Shown here piece after piece: positions 24,594 through 32,842 of a DNA stretch of 64,000 nt. The position numbers were made by a program, and so were the translations under genes. Position 1 is the first letter of the stretch; each line of letters starts with the position of its first letter. Source of the stretch: an uncultured Rubrobacteraceae bacterium (GTDB lineage Bacteria > Actinomycetota > Rubrobacteria > Rubrobacterales > Rubrobacteraceae); the NCBI GenBank assembly GCA_902806085.1, contig CADCVH010000079.1, positions 62,001-126,000 of the forward strand, read 5' to 3'. The notes below the pieces were generated by a model. That model was not told the DNA's origin, did not search any database, and worked only from the letters and a program-made list of their open reading frames with translations.

Positions 24594-26440
24594 GCGGGGC
24601 CCACCCCGACGAGGCCCTGCTGCGGCGCTTCGAGCCCGTTCTGCGCTGCACGAAGGGGGATCGGTTCTTCCCGATGGACGTCGGGCCGTACGTCCGGGCC
24701 TGCAGCCTGTGGGTCCAGCGGCCCGGCGAGGAGCCCGTCCGGGCTGTTCCGGCCGGGAAGCTGACGCTAGAGACGCTACCCCAGCAGCCGCTCGACGGGT
24801 CCGGGGCGGTCCACTTCTTGAGGTTCACGGACCCGCAGAACCTGCCCGGGGGGGAGGAGCGGGGCGCGGGGGCGTTGCGGGAGCGGGCGGCCCGGGGGCT
24901 CAGGGAGACGAGGGAGGTCTTCCGGGCGGGGCGGGGGCGGCTGGCGCGGGTGGGGTACGTCTCCCGGTTCGTGGACGCGCTGTACTCGATCACGCTTCTT
25001 GCCAGAGGACGGGTGCCTGGCGAGGCGGCGGGGGCGGCGGCGATCACCTACAAGCGCGTCATGGAGGAGCGCGAGGGCTACACCTACCACGGCCGCGTGG
25101 CCCGCCAAGAGGGCTGGACCGTCCTGCAATACTGGCTCTTCTACCCTTTCAACGACTGGAGGAGCGGTTTTTTCGGGGCCAACGACCACGAGGCGGACTG
25201 GGAGAAGGTCCACGTCTACCTCGCGGAGGCCGAAGGGGGGGAGCTGCGCCCCGAGTGGGTAGCCTACGCCTCCCACAACTACTCCGGGGACAACCTCAGG
25301 CGCCGGTGGGACGACCCTGAGGTCGAGAAGGTGGGGGAGCACCCGGTCGTCTACGTGGCCGCCGGCTCGCACGCCAGCTACTACGCGGCGGGCGAGTACC
25401 TGACGGAGCTCGACCTGCCCCTGCCGCGTCCCCTCGGCAGGATCGTGCGCGGCGCGCGCGGCTTCTGGCGGGAGAGGCTCGGCCAGTACGCCGGCGACGG
25501 ACCCAGGGACGCCGCCCCCTTCCACGTCCCCTTCGTGGACTACGCCCGCGGCGACGGCCTCGCCATCGGCGAGGGCGGAGACCGGTCGTGGGACCCGCCG
25601 AGGGTCATCTCGGAGCCGGGGCCCCCTTGGGTCTCGGGATACCGGGGCCTGTGGGGCCTCTACGCCAGGGACCCGTTCGAGGGCGAGGACGCGCCCGCTG
25701 GCCCCATGTATAACCGCGACAAGACCGTGGCCAGGGCCTGGTACGACCCCGTAGGGTGGGCGGGCCTGGACAAGGTCCCGACCCCCGCCGAGGCCGCCGC
25801 CGCGGCGCTGGAGCGGCGGAGGGACCTGGGGACGCGCCGCGAAGAGCTCCGGGCCGAGATAGGGGAGAAGGCCCGCCGGCTCAGGAAGCTCGGGACCGAA
25901 GCCGCGGCGGTGGGCGGCCGGTCGCACCTGGACGCGCGCGGCAGGGAGACGAGGAGGCGCATAGCCGATCTCTCCGGGGAGCTCGGCAGGCTCCGGGCGA
26001 GGCTCGCGGCCGACGAGGCCGTCTCTGGCTCGCTCTCGGAGTACGCCCGGCGGATGGAGGCCGGGGAGCGGGACCCGGCGAGGGCCCACATCTCGAGGGC
26101 GCACAGGCCGGCCTCCGAGACGGAGCTCCGGTTCAGCCGGGTGGCCGAGGCGTGGGCGGCGGTCAGCGTCAGCCTCATGCTCGTCATCTTCGTGGCCATA
26201 GCCATCTTCGAGCAGGAACACCTGGTCTCCCTGCTCGTCGTCAGCTTCGCCTTCTTCGCCTTCGCCGAGGCCGGCTTCCGCGGAAGGCTCGTCAACCTCG
26301 TCGCCAGCGTAAACATAGGCCTCGCGGCGGCGGCCTCCCTGATCCTGCTCTACGAGTTCTTCTGGGAGCTCGTCGTCGCCGGGGTGCTCGTCGTCAGCCT
26401 CTACGTGCTCTGGGACAACATCAGGGAGCTCAGGAGGTAG
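24590..26440 (+). CDS. Vps62-like domain protein with coiled coil and C-terminal membrane helices
   Basis: A 616-residue protein. Residues 178-270 resemble the Vps62 (PF06101-like) core: LQYWLFYPFND, then NDHEADWEKVHVYL at 198-211 and HPVVYVAAGSHASYY at 251-265. Residues of about 420-520 are strongly charged and helical, suggesting a coiled coil. The last 75 residues hold about three membrane helices (VSVSLMLVIFVAIAIFEQE, LVVSFAFFAFAEAG, LASLILLYEFFWELVVAGVL in spaced form). Vps62 was named from a yeast vacuolar sorting screen; bacterial roles are not established. The start TTG overlaps the stop of the upstream membrane protein. The annotation of domain is by motif recognition and should be treated as likely rather than certain. 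Confidence 0.75.
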   Translation: MSGAHPDEALLRRFEPVLRCTKGDRFFPMDVGPYVRACSLWVQRPGEEPVRAVPAGKLTLETLPQQPLDGSGAVHFLRFTDPQNLPGGEERGAGALRERAARGLRETREVFRAGRGRLARVGYVSRFVDALYSITLLARGRVPGEAAGAAAITYKRVMEEREGYTYHGRVARQEGWTVLQYWLFYPFNDWRSGFFGANDHEADWEKVHVYLAEAEGGELRPEWVAYASHNYSGDNLRRRWDDPEVEKVGEHPVVYVAAGSHASYYAAGEYLTELDLPLPRPLGRIVRGARGFWRERLGQYAGDGPRDAAPFHVPFVDYARGDGLAIGEGGDRSWDPPRVISEPGPPWVSGYRGLWGLYARDPFEGEDAPAGPMYNRDKTVARAWYDPVGWAGLDKVPTPAEAAAAALERRRDLGTRREELRAEIGEKARRLRKLGTEAAAVGGRSHLDARGRETRRRIADLSGELGRLRARLAADEAVSGSLSEYARRMEAGERDPARAHISRAHRPASETELRFSRVAEAWAAVSVSLMLVIFVAIAIFEQEHLVSLLVVSFAFFAFAEAGFRGRLVNLVASVNIGLAAAASLILLYEFFWELVVAGVLVVSLYVLWDNIRELRR

Positions 26441-26473
26441 CGTGGGGCGCGAACGGCTAAAATGGGGGAACTC

Positions 26474-26866
26474 ATGGCGCACACGATCCGGGTAGTGGTT
26501 GCGAAGGTTGGGCTCGACGGTCACGACCGGGGCGCCAAGATCATAGCCCGCGCCCTGCGCGACGCCGGGATGGAGGTCATCTACACGGGCCTCCACCAGA
26601 CCCCCGAACAGGTCGTGGAGACCGCCATCCAGGAGGACGCCGACGCCATCGGCGTCTCCATCCTCTCCGGCGCCCACATGACCCTAGTACCCAAGATAGT
26701 CGACCTCCTCGAAGAGAACGAGGCCGAAGACATCCACGTCTTCGTGGGAGGCACCATCCCCAAAGGCGACATCCCGAAGCTAAAAGAGAGGGGCGTCGGC
26801 GAGATCTTCACCCCCGGAACGCCGACAAAAAGGGCCGTCGAGTACGTCGAACGGGCGGTTGGATAG
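26474..26866 (+). CDS. Stand-alone cobalamin-binding domain of methylmalonyl-CoA mutase type
   Basis: About 130 residues. The base-off B12-binding motif D-x-H-x-x-G appears as [10 protein letters not shown], and [10 protein letters not shown]-like and [10 protein letters not shown] segments complete the flavodoxin-like domain. In archaea and some bacteria the small B12 subunit of methylmalonyl-CoA or related acyl-CoA mutases is a separate protein; it pairs with a large catalytic subunit that is not in this window. ATG 26474 is preferred with GGGGGA upstream over ATG 26462. A TAAAAT hexamer at 26458-26463 may be its own promoter element. The following crotonase and thioesterase also act on CoA esters. 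Confidence 0.9.
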   Translation: MAHTIRVVVAKVGLDGHDRGAKIIARALRDAGMEVIYTGLHQTPEQVVETAIQEDADAIGVSILSGAHMTLVPKIVDLLEENEAEDIHVFVGGTIPKGDIPKLKERGVGEIFTPGTPTKRAVEYVERAVG

Positions 26867-26990
26867 GTTTTGAGGTTTTAAGGCTATGAGGTTTTGAGTG
26901 TGGGGAAACTGGTAACCGCCCGGCTCTAGGCTACGGGCTTCGAACATCGGGAAAAACCTGTAACCTTGAACCTAATACCTTAAAACCTTA
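26866..26990. repeat. AT-rich repeat cluster with AGGTTTT/AAAACCT motifs
   Basis: The gap between the B12-domain gene and the crotonase is unusually AT-rich. GAGGTTTT-like heptads recur at 26864-26896, and the inverse appears near the other end. AGGTTTTAAGG (26873-26883) is exactly complementary to CCTTAAAACCT (26978-26988), so a long-range hairpin with a 94-base loop is possible. No gene is seen here. Confidence 0.65.
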
Positions 26991-27005
26991 GAGACGGGGT
27001 TTCTT

Positions 27006-27768
<763 letters not shown>

Positions 27769-27782
<14 letters not shown>

Positions 27783-28191
27783 CCCCATAGTCCGCGAGAC
27801 GGTTCTCCGGGTCCGCTACTCGGAGATAGACGCGCAAGGGCACGTCAACAACGCCAACTACCTCTCCTACTTCGAGGTCGGCCGCGTCGAGTGGCTGCGC
27901 GACGCCGGCCTCTCCTACAGGGAACTCGAGCGACGCGGCTTCGGCTTCGTCGTCGTCGAAGCCCTCGTCCACTACCACAGCGCCGCCTTCTTCGACGACG
28001 AGCTGACGGTTCGCACCGAGCTCGTCGAGGCCGGCCGGGTCTCGCTCCGCTTCGGCTACGAGGTGCTGAGGGACGGGGGGCGGGTCGCCAGCGGCCACAC
28101 CCGCCACGCCTGCGTGCGCCTCCCCGGCGGCAAGCCGGTCCGGATGCCGGAGGAGGTGCGCGCCCTCGCCGGGGATCCGCCCCAGGGGTGA
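27769..28191 (+). CDS. Hotdog-fold acyl-CoA thioesterase (4HBT family)
   Basis: About 140 residues. The 4-hydroxybenzoyl-CoA thioesterase signature is clear: VRYSEIDAQGHVNNANYLSY (catalytic Asp in EIDAQGHVNN), followed by FFDDELTVRTELVE and SGHTRHACVR. It hydrolyses acyl-CoA to the free acid and CoA. Start choice is uncertain: TTG 27769 gives the usual short N-terminus before IVRETVLRVRY, while TTG 27745 would add eight residues. It overlaps the crotonase stop by 14 bases and is probably translated through coupling. Confidence 0.88.
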
Positions 28192-28254
28192 TGGGTTTGC
28201 CTGCCGGGGGCTTACCGTCTACGTTGAGGCTGTGAGACACGTTTAGGCACCAAC

Positions 28255-28287
28255 CGGGCCCCGGCGGGGGGCCCGGGCCGGGTTTGT
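28255..28287 (+). terminator. Probable terminator after the thioesterase gene
   Basis: CGGGCCCC (28255-28262) and GGGGCCCG (28268-28275) form an 8-bp stem with a five-base loop, followed by GGCCGGGTTTGTT. The U-stretch is short and offset, so the call is moderate. Confidence 0.5.
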
Positions 28288-28302
28288 TAGACTCTGGTGC
28301 GT

Positions 28303-29061
28303 ATGGATGACCGGATCTCAGCCAACGCGCGGAAGCTTCTCGCCGCGGGTGTCGCCGGGGACAGCACCTCGCACGGCGCGGAGAACAACCTGTACAAGAT
28401 CGGGCTCCTCGTCGAGGGCGACCCGAACAACACCTACGGGATGGAAGGCCTGCTGCGGGGCGTGACCTTCGAGGAGGCCTACGAGGCCGTGTCCGGGAAG
28501 ATCGGCCACCCGCCCGACGCCGAGGAGACCCCGGGCCGGGGCCGCATAGATCCCGCCCGCACGGCGGCTGCGCTGCTCGAGGCCGGGGGCCGCATCCGGA
28601 GGGTCGCCGGGGCCGGGGGACGGCTGGTGTTCGCCACCGGCCACCCCGGGGCCCTGCTCCTCTACTACCTGGATCTCGCCGCGTGGGCCGAAGACCTGGG
28701 CGCCAAAGTCCTCGCCGCCAGGACGGAGGGGCGCTACGGCCGGCGGGGCTTGCCCCTGGACTGGGCGGGGCCGGTTGGAACCCTGGGCAACGGGGCGAGC
28801 CTCTCGCACACCCACGACCCGGAGCCCATGCGGGACGTCTTGCAGAGGGTGGGCCCCGTGGACCTCGTGGTCGCGGACCACGGCTTCGCGGGGGCCGCCG
28901 TGGCCGCCGGCGTTCCGACCGTGGGGGTGATGGACACCAACGACCCCGCCTTCGCCGTGGCCGCCCGGCGCGGGGCCGACCTCACGGCCGTGCCCATGGA
29001 CGACAACCGCCCGCTCAACTCCTACGCCGCGGCCCTGGAGGTGCTCCAGGAGGGGTTCTGA
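28303..29061 (+). CDS. Actinobacterial phosphatase-like protein (PF15698-type)
   Basis: A 252-residue cytosolic protein resembling a conserved actinobacterial family annotated as phosphatase. Recognisable blocks are GDSTSHGAENN, RLVFATGHPGALL, GASLSHTHDPEPM, VDLVVADHGFAG and GVMDTNDPA. The repeated His/Asp segments suggest metal binding, but the reaction is not established as far as I know. The ATG at 28303 lacks a ribosome site; TAGACT at 28288-28293 could start a transcript within a few bases of it. The upstream hairpin separates it from the thioesterase gene. Next comes the ECF41 sigma gene, with its own promoter. Confidence 0.75.
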   Translation: MDDRISANARKLLAAGVAGDSTSHGAENNLYKIGLLVEGDPNNTYGMEGLLRGVTFEEAYEAVSGKIGHPPDAEETPGRGRIDPARTAAALLEAGGRIRRVAGAGGRLVFATGHPGALLLYYLDLAAWAEDLGAKVLAARTEGRYGRRGLPLDWAGPVGTLGNGASLSHTHDPEPMRDVLQRVGPVDLVVADHGFAGAAVAAGVPTVGVMDTNDPAFAVAARRGADLTAVPMDDNRPLNSYAAALEVLQEGF

Positions 29062-29104
29062 GCCCCCCTCCGGGCGGGGCGTTCGGAGACCGGCACGGGT
29101 CCGC

Positions 29105-29131
29105 CGTCACAGAGGCGCCGGGCGTTTCGTC
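29105..29131 (+). promoter_or_regulatory. ECF41-type autoregulatory promoter
   Basis: CGTCACA (29105-29111), exactly 16 bases, then CGTC (29128-29131). The known ECF41 consensus is TGTCACA, about 16 bases, CGTC, so only one base differs. It lies 31 bases before the sigma gene start codon, at the right place for autoregulation. Confidence 0.8.
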
Positions 29132-29162
29132 TCGTCTTTAGAGGGCGAGGAGAGGCGGAGAC

Positions 29163-30092
29163 GTGAGAGCAAGAGGGGCACCCGGCGACAGGACGTACGA
29201 GCGGCACCGCCCGCTGCTGTTCTCCATAGCGTACCGGATGCTGGGCAGCGTCATGGACGCGGAAGACGTGGTGCAGGAGGCGTTCGTGCGCTGGCGCCGC
29301 GCGCCGAAGGCCGAGGTCAGGTCCCCGAAAGCGTACCTCTCCGCGGTGATTACCCGGCTCTGTATCGACCGGCTACGCTCGGCGCGGGAGCGGCGGGAGG
29401 AGTACGTCGGGCCCTGGCTGCCCGAGCCGCTTCCCGACGGGCGGGCCCCGGACGCCGTAGGGGACGCCGTAGGAGACGCCGTGGGGGACGCCGTCGTCCT
29501 CGAAGAGTCGCTCTCGATGGCTTTTCTGGTACTTTTGGAGAGCCTCACGCCGGTCGAGCGGGCGGTATTCCTGTTGCGCGAAGTCTTCGACTACGACTAC
29601 GCCGAGGTCTCCAGGATCGTCGGCAAGGAGGAGGCGAACTGCCGCCAGATCTCCCGTCGCGCCAGGGCCTCCGTCGCCGCCCGGCGGCCCCGGTTCGAGC
29701 GCTCGCCGGAGCAGGAGGAACGCCTGACCAGCGAGTTCATGCGGGCCTGCTCCGCCGGCGACATGAAGGGCCTGGTCGCGCTTCTCTCCACGGACGTGAC
29801 CCTCTGGTCCGACGGCGGCGGAAAGACCCGCGCGGCGCTGAACCCGATCCACGGCGCGGACAACGTCGCCCGTTTCTTCTCTGGCGTCTTGAGCAAGGCC
29901 CCGCCCGACTTCGCCGTCAGGCGGGCCGGGATCAACGGCCGTACCGGCCTCGTCGGCTACTTCGGCGACGGAAGGCCCCAGAGCGTCGCGACCTTCGAGT
30001 TCGAGGGGGAACGCATCGTGGCGATCCACCTCGTGGTCAACCCGGAGAAGCTGGGGACCGTGCCGTCCCTGGAACAGCTCAGGGAACGGTAG
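29163..30092 (+). CDS. ECF41-group RNA polymerase sigma factor with SnoaL-like C-terminal domain
   Basis: A 309-residue extracytoplasmic-function sigma factor. Regions 2 and 4 are visible (SIAYRMLGSVMDAEDVVQEA and VFDYDYAEVSRIVGKEEANC). The linker holds WLPEP, and the C-terminal SnoaL-like domain holds DGGGK and NPEKLG, which match the three signature motifs described for ECF41. In this group the fused domain modulates activity in place of a separate anti-sigma factor. Residues 97-112 are an in-frame DAVG repeat. GTG 29163 follows GAGGAGAGGCGGAG. An ECF41-like promoter lies upstream, and an epimerase-like gene follows, as is typical of ECF41 targets. Confidence 0.94.
   Translation: MRARGAPGDRTYERHRPLLFSIAYRMLGSVMDAEDVVQEAFVRWRRAPKAEVRSPKAYLSAVITRLCIDRLRSARERREEYVGPWLPEPLPDGRAPDAVGDAVGDAVGDAVVLEESLSMAFLVLLESLTPVERAVFLLREVFDYDYAEVSRIVGKEEANCRQISRRARASVAARRPRFERSPEQEERLTSEFMRACSAGDMKGLVALLSTDVTLWSDGGGKTRAALNPIHGADNVARFFSGVLSKAPPDFAVRRAGINGRTGLVGYFGDGRPQSVATFEFEGERIVAIHLVVNPEKLGTVPSLEQLRER
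29451..29498. repeat. 12-bp tandem repeat in the sigma factor linker
   Basis: Four units of GACGCCGTAGGG-like sequence (29451, 29463, 29475 and 29487) encode D-A-V-G three times and then D-A-V-V, between sigma regions 2 and 4. Units differ by one to three bases, and the frame is preserved. Confidence 0.9.
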
Positions 30093-30100
30093 GGCCGGCG

Positions 30101-30892
30101 ATGAGCGCGCCGGAGGTACTCGTCACCGGCGGGACCGGGGTGCTGGGCCAACGGGTGGTGGAACGCCTCGGCGCCGCGGGCGTCGGGACGAGGATCCTCA
30201 GCCGGGGCGGACGCGCCGGCACGGTGCGGGGAGACCTGCTCACGGGTGGGGGGTTGGACGCGGCGGTTCGCGGCGTGGACACGGTGGTCCACTGCGCTTC
30301 GAGCCCGTACCGCAAGCCCCGGCAGGTCGACGTGGATGGAACGAGGCGCCTGCTCGAAAGCGCCGCCGCGGCGGGCGTCTCGCACGTCGTCTACGTCTCC
30401 ATCGTGGGCATAGACCGCGCCCCCTCCTACCCCTACTACCGGGTCAAGTTGGAGACGGAGCGGGCTATCGAGGGCTCGCAGATCCCGTACACCATCCTGC
30501 GGGCCACGCAGTTCTACGACCTCGTCCTCATGGCGGCGCGGTTCCTCGACCGGCTGCCCGCGATGTTGGTCCCCACGGGCTTTCTCGGTCAGCCCATCGA
30601 CGTCGGGGAGGTCGCCGACCGGATGGCCGGGCTCGCGCTCTCTTCCCCCGCCGGACGGGCGCCCGATATAGGAGGACCCGAGGTGCGCACGCTGGAGAGC
30701 GCCGCGCGCGGCTACCTCGCCGTTCTCGGGAGCCGGAAGAGGCTCGTGGCGTTTGGGCTCCCCGGCAGGACGGCCCGGGCGTTCCGGGAGGGCGCGCTGA
30801 CGTGCCCGGAGAACGCGTACGGCAAGGTCCGCTGGGAGGACTTTCTCCGGGAGGAACTGCGCGCGGTAAGACCGGAAGGAGCGGGGCGATGA
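30101..30892 (+). CDS. NAD(P)-binding epimerase-like protein (atypical SDR)
   Basis: A 263-residue Rossmann protein beginning VLVTGGTGVLGQRVVERLG, with the GGTGVLG nucleotide motif. The segment YVSIVGIDRAPSYPYYRVKLE contains a possible YxxxK-type pair (YYRVK). It resembles the NmrA/epimerase genes commonly found next to ECF41 sigma factors. It is nine bases downstream of that sigma gene and overlaps the next membrane gene by ATGA. Expected control is by the ECF41 promoter. The substrate is not known. Confidence 0.88.
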   Translation: MSAPEVLVTGGTGVLGQRVVERLGAAGVGTRILSRGGRAGTVRGDLLTGGGLDAAVRGVDTVVHCASSPYRKPRQVDVDGTRRLLESAAAAGVSHVVYVSIVGIDRAPSYPYYRVKLETERAIEGSQIPYTILRATQFYDLVLMAARFLDRLPAMLVPTGFLGQPIDVGEVADRMAGLALSSPAGRAPDIGGPEVRTLESAARGYLAVLGSRKRLVAFGLPGRTARAFREGALTCPENAYGKVRWEDFLREELRAVRPEGAGR

Positions 30893-31362
30893 GCGGTCTC
30901 CCGCGCGGACGAGATACGGCCGGCCTGATGAGGGGCGGGCTCGGGATGCTCTCGCTCTCTGCCCTGGCCGTGGGCCTCTGGGCCCTCTTCTTGCCGCGTT
31001 CCTTCCACGGGGATTTCCCGTTCCCGGGCAGGGGATGGGTCTCCGCGCTCGGCCCCTACAACGGGCATCTGGTGGTGGACGTGGGCGCGATGTACCTCGC
31101 CCTCGGCGTCCTGTTGATGGCCGCGGCCATCTCCCTCGGAGGGGAGCTCGTGAGGGTCTCGCTCGTCGCGTGGCTCGTCTTCGCCGTGCCGCACTTCGTC
31201 TACCACGCGGCCACGCTACACCACTACCCACTCCTGGTCGACAAGGTCGGAAACGTGGTCAGCCTGGGGCTCGTGGTCCTGCTACCTCTCATCCTGCTGT
31301 TCCTCGACGGATCCCGCCGGGCGTCCGAAAAACGCGTCGACGACGGTATCCAAAGGAGGTAA
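30889..31362 (+). CDS. Four-helix integral membrane protein (DoxX/DUF4345-like size)
   Basis: A 157-residue membrane protein with about four hydrophobic helices: GMLSLSALAVGLWALFLP, YLALGVLLMAAAISLGG, VSLVAWLVFAVPHFVYHA and VVSLGLVVLLPLILLFLDG. Histidines near helix 3 (HFVYHAATLHHY) could bind metal or haem, but this is speculation. The ATG overlaps the TGA of the epimerase-like gene, so it belongs to the ECF41-led operon. I do not assign a family firmly. Confidence 0.8.
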   Translation: MSGLPRGRDTAGLMRGGLGMLSLSALAVGLWALFLPRSFHGDFPFPGRGWVSALGPYNGHLVVDVGAMYLALGVLLMAAAISLGGELVRVSLVAWLVFAVPHFVYHAATLHHYPLLVDKVGNVVSLGLVVLLPLILLFLDGSRRASEKRVDDGIQRR

Positions 31363-31365
31363 AGG

Positions 31366-31836
31366 ATGGCCAAGAGAAACTCTACCCGAGCACGGGACGT
31401 GCCCGATTCTCGAGGATCCCGTCCTGATTCTTCGGAAGCTCGGGAGCCTACTAGCCCGGTCTTCGAATCCCTAGCGCGCGAGAAGTACGTGTTGCTCACG
31501 ACCTTCAAGCGCGACGGGGCCGGGGTGGGTACCCCGGTCCACGTGGCCGTCGAAGGGGGCCGGGCTTACTTCCGCACCTGGGACACGACCTGGAAGCTGA
31601 AGCGTATCCGCGATAACCCTGAGGTGGAGGTGTCGCCTTCGACGTTCCGCGGAAAGCCGACCGGCCCCGGCCTCCGCGCCCGGGCCAGGATATTAGCCGG
31701 CGCGGGGTCGGCGCGGGCTGGGGCCCTGCTCTCGCGCAAGCACCCGATCCTGCACGGGGTCCTGATCCCGCAGGTCCACCGTCTAAGGGGCAGCGAAACC
31801 GTGCACGTCGAACTGACGGCGCACCGGGATGGATGA
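31366..31836 (+). CDS. PPOX-class F420/FMN-dependent oxidoreductase
   Basis: A 156-residue protein of the split-barrel flavin/F420-binding superfamily. The core is KYVLLTTFKRDGAGVGTPVHVAVEG, here cited by its opening residues near 40, followed by FRTWDTTWKLKRIRDNPEV, which fits F420-dependent PPOX-class reductases. The first 35 residues are polar and look disordered. It is three bases after the membrane-protein gene and ends the ECF41-led operon. Substrate unknown. ATG at 31366 follows AAAGGAGG, an excellent ribosome site. Confidence 0.87.
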   Translation: MAKRNSTRARDVPDSRGSRPDSSEAREPTSPVFESLAREKYVLLTTFKRDGAGVGTPVHVAVEGGRAYFRTWDTTWKLKRIRDNPEVEVSPSTFRGKPTGPGLRARARILAGAGSARAGALLSRKHPILHGVLIPQVHRLRGSETVHVELTAHRDG

Positions 31837-31991
31837 AATCGTCGCCACAAGCCGGGTAACGTTGAACGTGCCAACGAGGTTTACTCGTATGACTTTCGAG
31901 GATAGGTCGAGAAAATGCAGAGCTTCTCCGCAAATGGCCTACTCCGCGGCGGCGTTGACCGCGAGGGAGGCTTGGCCTTTTCGACCGACCT

Positions 31992-32840
31992 CTACCTTCC
32001 GGGTTGGGGGTACACGGTTCTGGCCATGGCGTCCCAGGCCCGGTCTGGCAGGAGGCGGCGGAGCCAGATGAAGAGGTGGGCGGAGGGCGTTACGGCGTAG
32101 CGGGTGCGGGGCCGGTGGGCGGTTATGGCGCGTTCTATGGTTGCCGCTACCGTCTCGGGGCCGCCGCCGAGCTTGAGGAGCGGGCCCCGTTCGTAGTTGT
32201 CCCTGGTGGTTTTCGCGACGGCGCGGGTGAAGCCGGCGTAGGCACCGGAGGCCGCGGGTAGTTCCATCGAGCCGGTCGCGGTGTCGGCGAAGCCCGTGCG
32301 GATGATGCCGGGTTCCACGACCGTGACCTCGACGCCGAAGCCGGCGACCTCGAAGCGGAGGGCATCGCTTATGGACTCGACGGCGTGCTTCGTGGCGTGG
32401 TAATAGCCGCCGCCGGGGAGGGTGAACCGGCCGGCCATCGAGGAGATGTTGACGATCCTGCCCCAGCCCTGACGGCGCATCCCGGGCAGCGCGAGCTGGC
32501 ACATCCTCACGAGCCCGAACACGTTGGTCTCGAACTGCCGGCGCACCTTCTCCATCGGGACCTCTTCGACGGCGCCGGACTGGCTGTAGCCGGCGTTGTT
32601 CACGAGGACGCCGACCGCCCCCTCGCGCCTCTCGACCTCTTCCACGGCGGCGCGCATGGAGGCTTCGTCCGTTACGTCGAGCGGGAGGATCTCGCATCCG
32701 CGGTCGGCGAGGGGTGCTAGCTTATCGACGTCGCGGGCGGTGGCGTAGACCTTCCAGCCGGAAGACGCGAGGCGTTCGGCGGTCGCGCGGCCGATGCCGG
32801 TGGAGCAGCCCGTGATCAGGACGGCCCGGGAGACGGCCAC
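31992..32840 (-). CDS. Short-chain dehydrogenase/reductase
   Basis: A 282-residue classical SDR. The cofactor motif is VLITGCSTGIGRATAERLAS, with NNAG at VLVNNAGYSQ and the catalytic Ser-Tyr-Lys as ISSMAG and YYHATKHAVES. The C-terminal extension (residues of about 240-282) is hydrophobic (HLFIWLRRLLPDRAWD) and could associate with membrane. GTG 32840 lies two bases after the CocE-like stop, with GGTTAGGG as ribosome site, so the two genes form an operon. The gap after its stop (31837-31991), facing the F420 gene, holds nothing I can call. Confidence 0.92.
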   Translation of the reverse strand: MAVSRAVLITGCSTGIGRATAERLASSGWKVYATARDVDKLAPLADRGCEILPLDVTDEASMRAAVEEVERREGAVGVLVNNAGYSQSGAVEEVPMEKVRRQFETNVFGLVRMCQLALPGMRRQGWGRIVNISSMAGRFTLPGGGYYHATKHAVESISDALRFEVAGFGVEVTVVEPGIIRTGFADTATGSMELPAASGAYAGFTRAVAKTTRDNYERGPLLKLGGGPETVAATIERAITAHRPRTRYAVTPSAHLFIWLRRLLPDRAWDAMARTVYPQPGR

Positions 32841-32842
32841 CC

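Noticed and set aside
24776-26677. 633-codon minus-strand frame opposite the Vps62-like gene
   Set aside because: It runs across the Vps62-like and B12-domain genes in antisense and shows no recognisable domain; GC bias explains the lack of stops.
26864-26990. Possible CRISPR array in the AT-rich repeat patch
   Set aside because: Repeat units are seven to eleven bases and irregularly spaced, with no spacer structure and no cas genes.
31829-32100. Short plus-strand frames after the F420-type oxidoreductase
   Set aside because: They run into the antisense of the SDR gene and have no ribosome site or recognisable fold.
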